Below are positions 25,955-33,776 of a stretch of DNA of 42,245 nucleotides, piece after piece. The first letter of the stretch is position 1, and each line of letters begins with the position of its first letter. The notes beneath the pieces were generated by a model that ran no database searches, had not been told where the DNA came from, and was given only the letters and a program-made list of their open reading frames with translations. The translations under genes and the position numbers were made by a program. Source of the DNA: Pseudomonadota bacterium (lineage in GTDB: Bacteria > Pseudomonadota > Alphaproteobacteria > Puniceispirillales > Marisalimonadaceae); the NCBI GenBank assembly GCA_028382005.1, contig JAOESH010000015.1, positions 1 to 42,245 on the forward strand, written 5' to 3'.

Positions 25955-26735
25955 TAAAATAATAGAAGATTTTTCTAAAGATGGTGCAGTTCTTTGTAAA
26001 GGTATGTTCATTGACTGGCTTGAGGAATTAAGAATTGGTGTAGATAAGTTAATTGAAAACCCAAGTGTGAGGGAGAGATCTTATACACCAGAAGATGGAA
26101 CCGCCCCTTTTTTTCAGGATTTAGTTAACTGGGATAGAATTACTGAGTTTAATGATTTTATATTTAAATCAAAGTTAGGGTTTTACGCTGCAGAGTTAAT
26201 GAAATCTAAACAAGCACAATTTTTTCATGATCACGTTTTAGTTAAAGAACCTGGTTCTTCAATTGTTACACCATGGCATCAAGACAAACCTTATTATTGC
26301 GTTGATGGCAACAAGTCTGTGAGTTTTTGGATAGCTTTAGACGACATATCCAAAGAAGGTTGTCTTGAGTGTATTGCAGGTTCACATTTATCTAAAATTT
26401 TACATAAACCAAAAAGGTTTAATGGTAATGACTTATATGAAAATGATCATTCTAAAGACGTTCCTGATATAAATTCTAATAGACAAAATTACAAAATTCT
26501 AAGCTGGGATATCAAAGCTGGGGATGCTGTTGCCTTCGATTTTAGGACATTACATGGAGCCTCTCAAAATGTTAATAAAAAAAGTAGACGGAGAGTTTTT
26601 TCTGCAAGAATAGTTGGAGATGACGCTTTTTTTGTAGATAGAAAGGGTAAAGGGTCTCCACCTTTTAAGAATATAAAGCTTAATACTGGTGACAAATTAA
26701 CAGAAAAAGAATTCCCAATTATTTATAAAACCTAA
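25938..26735 (+). CDS. Phytanoyl-CoA dioxygenase (PhyH) family protein
   Basis: 265 aa Fe(II)/2-oxoglutarate-dependent hydroxylase of the PhyH family. The iron triad is His114-x-Asp116 (TPWHQDKPYY) and His206 (TLHGASQN); Arg218/Arg219 would bind 2-oxoglutarate. The family hydroxylates acyl-CoAs, amino acids or small organic acids. It overlaps the flavin reductase gene by 17 bp and shares its last four bases with the convergent stop at 26732-26735. A second, divergent paralogue lies at 33777-34667. Confidence 0.92.
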   Translation: MAFIDNKIIEDFSKDGAVLCKGMFIDWLEELRIGVDKLIENPSVRERSYTPEDGTAPFFQDLVNWDRITEFNDFIFKSKLGFYAAELMKSKQAQFFHDHVLVKEPGSSIVTPWHQDKPYYCVDGNKSVSFWIALDDISKEGCLECIAGSHLSKILHKPKRFNGNDLYENDHSKDVPDINSNRQNYKILSWDIKAGDAVAFDFRTLHGASQNVNKKSRRRVFSARIVGDDAFFVDRKGKGSPPFKNIKLNTGDKLTEKEFPIIYKT

Positions 26736-27625
26736 TATCTTTTACAATGAAATTCTTTATCATTTTGTAAAATAGCTTTTTTTAATTGTTTTGCACCCTC
26801 TAATAATCTTAGTGAGGGTCTGCTAAAATAAGAATTAGAGTCGAAAGCAAAAACTCTTTCTTTCTTTATAGCATTTAATTGATTTATTCTTTCATCTTGA
26901 TATATTTTTTGAGAAAATAAAATGTTTTCTTCAAGGTTATAACCGCAGCAAATTAGTCCTATATAATCAGGGTTCGTTTTATTAATGTCTTCAGTTGTAA
27001 TTTGTCTTGATTTTTCACCTTTTCGCCCAATTGAAGATATAAAACCAGCCATCTCAATTTGTTCAGGTATCCAATGGCCTGCACTAAAGTAAGGATCAAT
27101 CCATTCAAGAAGAAGTAAAGTACTCTTACTTTTTTTTTTACTAATTTTTAATTTTGAGCAAACAGCTTCTTTTATTATTTTGTTTGCAATATCTTCTTTA
27201 TTAACGGCTTTACCAATTGTTAGAATATCTGAACATATGTCATCAAAAGTAACACCATTTAATGAAATAATTTTTGTATTTGATGATAATGTACATAAGT
27301 TATTTTTTAAGGTTGCTTGTATTTTATCTTCGGAAATAGAACATACATCACACAATCCTTGAGTAATTATTAAGTCAGGATTAATCGCATTTAGTTTAAC
27401 AGTATCTACTTCATAAAGTGGAATGTTGTTTGTAATGGCCTCTTTTACTAATTTATCAATTGTATTTTGATCGCTGTTATTAGGAATAATACTGGAAGTG
27501 ATTTTTATTTTATTCTTTACTATTGATGGATAGTCACATTCATGACTTACAGCACTTATATATTCCGCCAAACCCATATCACAAAGAATTTCCGTAGCTG
27601 CAGGAAGTAAACTAACAATTTTCAT
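26732..27625 (-). CDS. Cobalamin-binding-like (BtuF/FecB fold) protein without signal peptide
   Basis: 297 aa, ABC substrate-binding fold of the BtuF type. It starts directly with MKIVSLLPAATEILCDMGL, so the fold begins at residue 1 with no signal peptide. HECDYP, TQGLCDVC near residue 113 and EWIDPYFSAGHWIPEQ near 190 are conserved. No BtuC/D permease or ATPase is nearby. Such orphan cytosolic-looking members are known in Proteobacteria; whether they bind corrinoids or another ligand is unsettled. Starts with an ATGA overlap with the upstream 78-aa gene. Confidence 0.85.
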   Translation of the reverse strand: MKIVSLLPAATEILCDMGLAEYISAVSHECDYPSIVKNKIKITSSIIPNNSDQNTIDKLVKEAITNNIPLYEVDTVKLNAINPDLIITQGLCDVCSISEDKIQATLKNNLCTLSSNTKIISLNGVTFDDICSDILTIGKAVNKEDIANKIIKEAVCSKLKISKKKSKSTLLLLEWIDPYFSAGHWIPEQIEMAGFISSIGRKGEKSRQITTEDINKTNPDYIGLICCGYNLEENILFSQKIYQDERINQLNAIKKERVFAFDSNSYFSRPSLRLLEGAKQLKKAILQNDKEFHCKRY

Positions 27626-27858
27626 ATTTTATTTTTTAACCATAATATTTTCTTTTTTGCATATTTTAATGTTTCAAAATAATTGTGAAATACTTTATTG
27701 CTATAAAATCCAATCTGGTACCAACCAGAATTAGTTTCTGGATCTTTTCTATATTCTTCAAATCCAAATGTTTGATTTTTTCTTTTAAATATATCAACAC
27801 ATAAATGACCTTCGTTATTATTAATTGAATGTATAACAGTCTCAATTTCTATTTTCAA
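27622..27858 (-). CDS. Hypothetical protein, 78 aa
   Basis: I do not recognise the family. A compact, charged protein rich in aromatic residues (NSGWYQIGFYSNKVFHNYF in the middle) ending in a lysine-rich helix. No signal peptide or membrane segment. Start assigned to TTG at 27858 without a clear ribosome site, so the N-terminus is uncertain. Its stop shares ATGA with the BtuF-like gene start, which supports it as a real coding gene and a possible partner. Confidence 0.65.
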   Translation of the reverse strand: MKIEIETVIHSINNNEGHLCVDIFKRKNQTFGFEEYRKDPETNSGWYQIGFYSNKVFHNYFETLKYAKKKILWLKNKI

Positions 27859-27974
27859 AAGACAAGCCGTATTAAATTTAGTATTAATTATTTATAATTC
27901 TTATTTTAAAATAATGTCAAAATCTAATTAAATGAAAAGTCTTTAAATGAATATTAAATCAAAAAATACTTGAA

Positions 27975-28706
27975 ATGTTAGAAATAACTTTGTCAGAAAA
28001 TATTATTTTGACTGTTTTGTCTTTTTTTACAGCTTTAATGACATCTATTGCTGGGGCTGGAGGTGGGACGGTTTTGTTAGCAGCAATGCTTCAATTTATG
28101 AACCCATCAGAAGCTATTCCAGTTCATGGAGTAATCCAACTATCTTCTAACATTTCAAGAACATGGTTTTTAAGAAAATTTGTGCATTGGAAAATAATAT
28201 TTAAATTCTCTTTATTGCTGCCTTTAGGTGTTTTTATAGGGCTTAAAATATTTCAAAGTATTGATCAAGATTATATAAAAAACTTAATAGGCATTTTTAT
28301 TTTATTAGCTATTGGATTTCAAAATCTAAAAAGTTTTAAGAAAATCAAAATTCCTTCGAATATTTATTACTTTATAGGTTTTTTTACAGGTATTTTAAAT
28401 ATTTTAGTTGGAGTTATTGCCCCACTTTTAGCTGTAATAGTTAGGCAAAGTATAGAAGAGAAAAAATCTATTGTAGGTACTTTGGGTTATTTTGGGTTAA
28501 TTGGAAATTTAATAAAAATAATCGGGTTTACATTTATAGGATTTTCTTTCTACGAATATATAGAAACATTTCTTATGATAATTCCTGCAACATTATTAGG
28601 AAGTAGAATTGGGCAAATTTTCTTAAATAAAATTAGTAATAAATTTTTTACCCTTATGTTTCAAATAATTTTAGTGGGATTAGCATTTAAGCTTTTACTT
28701 ACATAA
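27975..28706 (+). CDS. TauE/SafE family sulfite/organic-anion permease
   Basis: 243 aa integral membrane protein with about seven to eight hydrophobic helices spread over the whole length. AGAGGGTVLLAAML near residue 28 is the TauE/SafE N-terminal repeat signature, with the second half opening FTGILNILVGVIAPLLAV near 138. The family exports sulfite, sulfoacetate or other anions. No sulfur gene is adjacent, so the substrate is open. It lies 116 bp from the divergent 78-aa gene. Confidence 0.9.
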   Translation: MLEITLSENIILTVLSFFTALMTSIAGAGGGTVLLAAMLQFMNPSEAIPVHGVIQLSSNISRTWFLRKFVHWKIIFKFSLLLPLGVFIGLKIFQSIDQDYIKNLIGIFILLAIGFQNLKSFKKIKIPSNIYYFIGFFTGILNILVGVIAPLLAVIVRQSIEEKKSIVGTLGYFGLIGNLIKIIGFTFIGFSFYEYIETFLMIIPATLLGSRIGQIFLNKISNKFFTLMFQIILVGLAFKLLLT

Positions 28707-28740
28707 TAAATATCATTAAAATTAAAAATTAAAAAGTAAA

Positions 28741-29412
28741 TTGGTCGTGCAGCAAATGATTTTCAATAATAATTCAGAAGGGCTAAATATTCCTATTGTT
28801 GATGTGAATGGCAGTCTTTATTCACCATCTGCTAATCGTAATTGTTCTATTATCGTTGAACTTATTTCAAAAACTATTCCCAATTCTGGTAAAGCTCTTG
28901 AAATTGCTAGCGGTACAGGACAACATATAATTCAACTTGGATCTAAATTAAGACAAATTACTTGGCAACCTTCTGATATAGATAAAGAACGCATCCAAAG
29001 TATTAATAATTTGTTGTCAGATAATGTCATAGAAAATATTAATCCTCCTTGCCATTTGGATGCAACTAAAGACGGGTGGTCTTCAAAGTATCCTAATCAA
29101 AACTTTATATTAATAATTAATTTACTTCATTTAATAACCTTAAAAGAAACAAAAACATTGTTGAGTGAAGTTTTTTCTGCCCTAGCTCCTAAAGGTTTTA
29201 TTATTATTTATGGTCCTTTTATGCGTAAAGGTAAATTAACTAGTAAAGGTGATGTTGATTTTCATAAAAATATAAAAAAAAGTAATATTAAATTAGGATA
29301 TAAAAATGACATTAGTTTATTGAAATTATTTTCAACATTAGGATTTTTACACCAAAAAACAATTGAAATGCCTGCTAATAATTTAGCTTTTATAATTCAA
29401 AAACCTATCTAA
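28741..29412 (+). CDS. DUF938 family class I SAM-dependent methyltransferase-like protein
   Basis: 223 aa from TTG at 28741, or 218 aa from the more credible ATG at 28756, after which family similarity begins. LYSPSANRNCSIIVE, ALEIASGTGQHII (SAM-binding glycine motif) and TWQPSDIDKERI are DUF938 signatures. The substrate is unknown. It follows TauE/SafE after 34 bp and may share its transcript. Ends three bases from the convergent CitE-like gene. Confidence 0.88.
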   Translation: MVVQQMIFNNNSEGLNIPIVDVNGSLYSPSANRNCSIIVELISKTIPNSGKALEIASGTGQHIIQLGSKLRQITWQPSDIDKERIQSINNLLSDNVIENINPPCHLDATKDGWSSKYPNQNFILIINLLHLITLKETKTLLSEVFSALAPKGFIIIYGPFMRKGKLTSKGDVDFHKNIKKSNIKLGYKNDISLLKLFSTLGFLHQKTIEMPANNLAFIIQKPI

Positions 29413-29415
29413 TCA

Positions 29416-30285
29416 TTAATTTGTATTTAATTGAATTCTTTTGGCGATACTTAATATTCTATACATTTCTCTTAAAACAGGTTTTTCAATAAGTTTTCCA
29501 TTTATAACAACCAGACCAGTATTTGCTCTCTCAAATGTTGATGTAATGTTTTCAGCTTTTTTAATATCTTCGTCGGTGGGTGTAAAAACGTTATTTAAAA
29601 TGGGTATTTGTTTAGGGTGAATTGATCCTTTGCCACTGAAGCCTAATGCTTTTGCTTTTATTGCTTCTTGTTTCATTCCTTCTGGGTTGTCAAGATCAAG
29701 ATAAGGAACATCTATTGCATCAATCCCCGCAGAAGCAGCTGCATGAACTATTCTTGATCTTGCGTAGAGAAGTGGTTCCCACTCATTTGCACACCTTAAT
29801 TCAGCAGACATATCAACGCCACCAAAAAACAATGCATCAATTCTTTCACAACTGTTTGAAATAGCATATGCATTTTCAAGACCTTCATTCGTCTCAATTA
29901 TCACATGAAATCTGCAATTATGTCCTCTTTCAGTAAGTAAATTATCTAATAATATAACTTCATCAGATGTTTTAACTTTTGGTAACATTAATGCTGGTGG
30001 AGGAGTGGATGTTTCTAATATTGCTTGCACATCATCTATACCAAACTTTTCTCTCAAGCAATTAATTCTAAGTATTCTCTCAATACCGTCATTATCTTGT
30101 TTGGTCTCAAAAAGTTTTAAAGCTAATTTTCTTGCTAATTCTTTATCTTTTGGAGCAATCCCGTCTTCTAATTCAATACAAACCATATCTGTTCCTGATT
30201 TTAATGCTTTAGGAAACATTTCTGGTTTTAGACCTGGAGTAAAAATAAAACTTCTTCTTGCTTGGATAAGGTCACTATTTTCCAT
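29416..30285 (-). CDS. HpcH/HpaI aldolase / CitE-like lyase
   Basis: 289 aa. The CitE-like TIM barrel is shown by RRSFIFTPGLKPEMFPKAL at the N-terminus, CIELEDGIAPKDK near residue 36, the LMLPKVKTSDEV segment near 97, and FFGGVDMSAEL near 152 (Mg2+ Asp). Relatives cleave malyl-CoA, methylmalyl-CoA, citramalyl-CoA or citryl-CoA. It would finish a CoA-dependent degradation by releasing acetyl-CoA or similar plus glyoxylate or pyruvate. Last gene of the operon that begins with the MFS transporter; it starts inside the methyltransferase gene (11-bp overlap). Confidence 0.9.
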   Translation of the reverse strand: MENSDLIQARRSFIFTPGLKPEMFPKALKSGTDMVCIELEDGIAPKDKELARKLALKLFETKQDNDGIERILRINCLREKFGIDDVQAILETSTPPPALMLPKVKTSDEVILLDNLLTERGHNCRFHVIIETNEGLENAYAISNSCERIDALFFGGVDMSAELRCANEWEPLLYARSRIVHAAASAGIDAIDVPYLDLDNPEGMKQEAIKAKALGFSGKGSIHPKQIPILNNVFTPTDEDIKKAENITSTFERANTGLVVINGKLIEKPVLREMYRILSIAKRIQLNTN

Positions 30286-30949
30286 TTTTAAGCTTTCTTA
30301 TGAAGATTAAATGATATTTCTCTTGTTCATTGTTTGAATCAACAAATTCTATATTAACCTTAAAACCAGCATTTTGAAAAACCTTAACTACATCTTTTAA
30401 ATCTCTATTAGGAGCTGTGCTATTATCAAATTTTTTTATACCATCAAATTTGCAAGCTAGAAGACCTTCTCCATCCATTTTTAAAATACGATAAAATTCA
30501 TTAGCGTAGACGTTAAGTGGAGTTAAAAAATAAACAACGTTGACGGCTAGTAGTTTATTAAATGTATTGTTTTTAAAAATACCATTCAAATCCTTTGCAT
30601 CGTTTGAAAAAAAAGTAACATCTTTATTATGAAATTTTTTAATTAATTCTGTTCGAAATTTTTCACTCACTTCTATGGACGTTATGTTTTGTTTAGTTAG
30701 TTTGAGCATTTCATCTATTGCTTGACCATTTCCAGATCCAATTTCAATAACTTTATCATTCTTTTTAATATTAAGTTTTTTAACAGAATCATTAATTATA
30801 ATTTTGTTAAAATTTACCATTAAATATTTTGCGATTTCCCCCAAAAACCCATTATTAGGACTTTTCATATTTTGCGTCATTAATTTAGTGTGTTTTAATC
30901 TAGAGTAGACAAATAGATAAAAATAAAATTTTAATTTATTAAAACTCAT
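30275..30949 (-). CDS. Class I SAM-dependent methyltransferase
   Basis: 224 aa. VIEIGSGNGQAIDEML near residue 70 is the SAM-binding motif I, and FNKLLAVNVVYFL with MDGEGLLACKFDG follow in the order of a Rossmann methyltransferase (UbiE/ubiquinone-type group). The first 50 residues are basic and aromatic-rich. The ribosome site GGAGAG lies within the end of the hydrolase gene, whose stop directly abuts this ATG. The methyl acceptor is unknown. Confidence 0.85.
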   Translation of the reverse strand: MSFNKLKFYFYLFVYSRLKHTKLMTQNMKSPNNGFLGEIAKYLMVNFNKIIINDSVKKLNIKKNDKVIEIGSGNGQAIDEMLKLTKQNITSIEVSEKFRTELIKKFHNKDVTFFSNDAKDLNGIFKNNTFNKLLAVNVVYFLTPLNVYANEFYRILKMDGEGLLACKFDGIKKFDNSTAPNRDLKDVVKVFQNAGFKVNIEFVDSNNEQEKYHLIFIRKLKNGK

Positions 30950-31753
30950 TTAACTCTCCAAAAAACTCATTAAGTTTTTATTAAATATTTCTGGTGCTTC
31001 AATGTTTATTAAATGTCCAGCATTTGGTATAGTTATAATACTACTATTTTCAATTTCTCTCTTAATCTGCCTAGACATTGATGGAGGTGTTAAGGTATCA
31101 AGTTCTCCAACCATAATTAATGTTGGAACGTCTATTTTTTTAAATACATGACGATGTTCAGTCTTCATGGATGCATCAATTGTTTTAAGATAACTTTCTT
31201 TATGAAGAAGTGATATTGAATGAACAAGCTTCTCATATGCAGATTTATTTTTTCTATCACCTATAAGTGAAGATGCTACTATTGGTGCTATATCCTTTGG
31301 TTCTTTTCCATTTAAGAGAGGCTCTTTTCTCGAATTAATAAATTTTTTCACTGCATTAGGGTTCATGTTTGATAAACCAAAATGGGTATCGCATAATGTA
31401 AGCGTTTTTACACAATTCGGATATTTTTCATAAAAAAGCGTAGCAATTTGTCCTCCCATTGACAATCCAACAATGTGAGCTTTCTCTTTCTCAAAATAGT
31501 CTAAAACTTTTTTAAGATCATCTAGTACATCTTCAAAAATAAAATCTCCTGAATAGTCTTCACTTTTACCATATCCACGAGTGTCCCATGCAACTGATAA
31601 GAATTCTTTTGAGAAATAAGGTAGGTTGTCTTGCCAATTTTTTTTGTTGCCTCCTATACCGTGCAGAAAGACAATCATATCGCCTTGACCCATGTAATCA
31701 ATTGAAATGGATGGCTTAGTTCCAATTTTTATATTTTTTAATGTTGAATACAT
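30950..31753 (-). CDS. Alpha/beta-fold hydrolase (PcaD/esterase type)
   Basis: 267 aa. The oxyanion HGIGGNKKNW near residue 31, nucleophile Ser98 in GLSMGG, acid Asp219 in GELDTLTPP and His247 in NAGHLINIE form a complete catalytic triad. DTRGYGKSEDY is typical of the 3-oxoadipate enol-lactonase/esterase group. It probably hydrolyses a lactone or ester during catabolism of the compound imported by the operon's MFS protein. The substrate is not deducible. Confidence 0.9.
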   Translation of the reverse strand: MYSTLKNIKIGTKPSISIDYMGQGDMIVFLHGIGGNKKNWQDNLPYFSKEFLSVAWDTRGYGKSEDYSGDFIFEDVLDDLKKVLDYFEKEKAHIVGLSMGGQIATLFYEKYPNCVKTLTLCDTHFGLSNMNPNAVKKFINSRKEPLLNGKEPKDIAPIVASSLIGDRKNKSAYEKLVHSISLLHKESYLKTIDASMKTEHRHVFKKIDVPTLIMVGELDTLTPPSMSRQIKREIENSSIITIPNAGHLINIEAPEIFNKNLMSFLES

Positions 31754-31759
31754 TTAACT

Positions 31760-32302
31760 TTAAAACCTACTACCTGGTAATTTTAAAAACTCTAGTTCTG
31801 ATTTAGTTGAACTTCTACCTAAAACATTATTTCTATGAGGGAAACGTCCATATTTTTCAATAATTTGTTCATGTCTTAAGGCAGATTTAAATGTATCCTC
31901 ATTAGTAAATTTTTTAAAAAAAGGCATGCCCAATTTATGATCTAATATATTTTCACTATGCATAAGTGGCATCAAAAAAAAACTATTATAATAATAATTT
32001 GAACCTTTAATAAAATTATTATCAACTGCTTTTTTTGATAATACCAAGGCCTTTTGATCACCTTCAAAAGCTTTGGAGTTATCGCGGAATATATTTCTGG
32101 TAAATTGATCTAAAACAAGAATATAAGCAAGATATGTATCTGTAGAAATAATAATGTCATCAATATCAATCTTTAAAGCTCTTTCAATTATATCTGAGAA
32201 TTTAATTTTGATTAACTCATCAAATTCATAATTTTTTTTAAACCACATTTTGGGAGTACATTTTAAAAACCAAAAATTCAAAATTAATTTGGTATCAATC
32301 AC
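31760..32302 (-). CDS. DUF924 family protein
   Basis: 180 aa, alpha-helical DUF924 family. LNFWFLKCTPKMWFKK, LVLDQFTRNIFRDNSKAFEGD and FFLMPLMHSENI are the family motifs; the C-terminus EKYGRFPHRNNVLGR is also diagnostic. The function is unestablished. The start is GTG at 32302, which overlaps the upstream 52-aa gene by eight bases. Six bases separate it from the hydrolase. Confidence 0.9.
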   Translation of the reverse strand: MIDTKLILNFWFLKCTPKMWFKKNYEFDELIKIKFSDIIERALKIDIDDIIISTDTYLAYILVLDQFTRNIFRDNSKAFEGDQKALVLSKKAVDNNFIKGSNYYYNSFFLMPLMHSENILDHKLGMPFFKKFTNEDTFKSALRHEQIIEKYGRFPHRNNVLGRSSTKSELEFLKLPGSRF

Positions 32303-32453
32303 TTTTTTTACTTCTTAAAATTTTACTAATTTCTTTGGCCATATCTTTTTGACCAAAAAAGGGAGCTTTTTCGCAAGCTTCAGCCAAGTATTTTATATCT
32401 TTTGTTTCTAAATATTTGTTCCACAAAGACTTCATATTTTCTTCTAATGTCAT
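32295..32453 (-). CDS. Small conserved-looking protein, 52 aa
   Basis: ATG at 32453 overlaps the MFS stop (ATGA, 32450-32453) and its TGA at 32295-32297 lies inside the next gene. The product is a short helical, charged protein with LEENMKSLWNKYLETKDIKY then EACEKAPFFGQKDMAKEI. The four- and eight-base overlaps with real genes and the reading frame filling the gap exactly support it. No family recognised; no membrane segment. Confidence 0.7.
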   Translation of the reverse strand: MTLEENMKSLWNKYLETKDIKYLAEACEKAPFFGQKDMAKEISKILRSKKSD

Positions 32454-33682
32454 TGTTCCACCATATTATTTTTTGACTTCATATATAGAAAATACAAATA
32501 AATCATAATACTTAAATTTATAACATTCCAAAAAATACCATTTAAAAATGCTAACTTATAGGAATTAGTATAATCATATATTTCTCCAGACAACCAACCT
32601 CCTAATGACATTCCAATAACTGTAGCAAAGATAATAAGTCCAACTCTTTCGGCCACTTCGTTAGACGGTAAAAATTTACTTATAATAACTGCATATATAG
32701 GTACTATCCCACCTTGCGATAGTCCAAAGAATACAGCAACTATATAAAGAGATAATTGGCTGTCAAAAGGTAAAAACATTGAAAGTGAAATTGCTTGTAA
32801 AGTAGAACCTAAAATCAAAGTTTGAATCGGGCCTATTTTATCTGATAACAAACCAAATAATACTCTACTAGTAACTGCAGCAAATAACATATATGACAAA
32901 ATTTCTGTTCCAACTGCTAAACCAAATCCACTGTCAATACATAATGGAACAATATGAACTTGTGGCATTGACATTGCTATACAACAAAAAACACCAGCAA
33001 ACATTAGTAAAGTTTGAACATTTCTATTACTGATTGATAACTTTAAATTTGAATTTACACTTTCTTCTTTTTTTTCGGTATTATTATTCATTTCTATATT
33101 AGGTTTTTTATTGCCAATTAAGAAAAATAAAATTGGTATAATAATACTACAAACAAATGCAATAAACAGATGTGCATGTCTCCATTCCCCATCTAAAAGG
33201 AAATCTTTTATTAAGAAAGGCCAAATTGCACCACACAAATGCTGACCACTAGCTACCAAAGAAACTGCCAGACCTTTCCGTTTATAAAAAAACTTAGAAA
33301 TGTCAGCCATCATAGGCCCAAAAAAAGCTGCAGCTGAAAACCCTAAAAAAAATTGAATAATAGAAAGCCACAAAACATTAGTCGCCAATGTTGAAAGTAA
33401 GTATGAAAGAATTAATAACGTCAAAGCAAATATTATAGGTTTCTTTATACCTATCTTATCTAACATTCGGCCTATAATAACGTTCCCAATTCCATATCCT
33501 AACATTGTCGTTACATAAGGATAGGTTGAGGCTGCTCTATCAAGTTGAAATTCACTTTGAATGGCAGGCATAATGATTACAACGGACCACATACCAGCAG
33601 TTCCAACAACACTCATTATAAAAATTATTATTAATCTAAACCAAGCCTCACGACTGTCTAAATCTATTAGATTATTATTCAT
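32450..33682 (-). CDS. MFS transporter
   Basis: 410 aa with about twelve membrane helices in two halves joined by a hydrophilic loop near residues 195-220 (KKPNIEMNNNTEKKEE). The GRMLDKIGIKKP motif-A loop near residue 75 and its second copy FGLLSDKIGPIQT near 278 mark the major facilitator superfamily; the overall pattern resembles the oxalate/formate and monocarboxylate group. First gene of the six-gene operon down to 29416, so it probably imports that pathway's organic acid. Divergent from a PhyH dioxygenase. Confidence 0.9.
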   Translation of the reverse strand: MNNNLIDLDSREAWFRLIIIFIMSVVGTAGMWSVVIIMPAIQSEFQLDRAASTYPYVTTMLGYGIGNVIIGRMLDKIGIKKPIIFALTLLILSYLLSTLATNVLWLSIIQFFLGFSAAAFFGPMMADISKFFYKRKGLAVSLVASGQHLCGAIWPFLIKDFLLDGEWRHAHLFIAFVCSIIIPILFFLIGNKKPNIEMNNNTEKKEESVNSNLKLSISNRNVQTLLMFAGVFCCIAMSMPQVHIVPLCIDSGFGLAVGTEILSYMLFAAVTSRVLFGLLSDKIGPIQTLILGSTLQAISLSMFLPFDSQLSLYIVAVFFGLSQGGIVPIYAVIISKFLPSNEVAERVGLIIFATVIGMSLGGWLSGEIYDYTNSYKLAFLNGIFWNVINLSIMIYLYFLYMKSKNNMVEQ

Positions 33683-33700
33683 TTATAGTTGCTCTTCATA

Positions 33701-33714
33701 GTTAATTGATTAAC
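33701..33714. promoter_or_regulatory. Dyad GTTAAT-TG-ATTAAC between MFS operon and PhyH gene
   Basis: Perfect 6-bp inverted repeat with a 2-bp centre in the 94-bp divergent region, followed by ATTAAT direct copies near 33718-33732. It is a candidate operator for joint control; no regulator gene is adjacent. Confidence 0.4.
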
Positions 33715-33776
33715 ATATTAATATTTAGATTAATAGACAACATTATAAGTGCTTAATTATTGTTTGGAGGATATTA

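Noticed and set aside
27901-27914. 14-bp AT-only palindrome TTATTTTAAAATAA before the TauE/SafE gene
   Set aside because: Composed only of A and T in an AT-rich spacer; expected by chance.
29646-29864. Leucine-rich plus-strand frame inside the CitE-like gene
   Set aside because: Low-complexity shadow of the conserved lyase frame.
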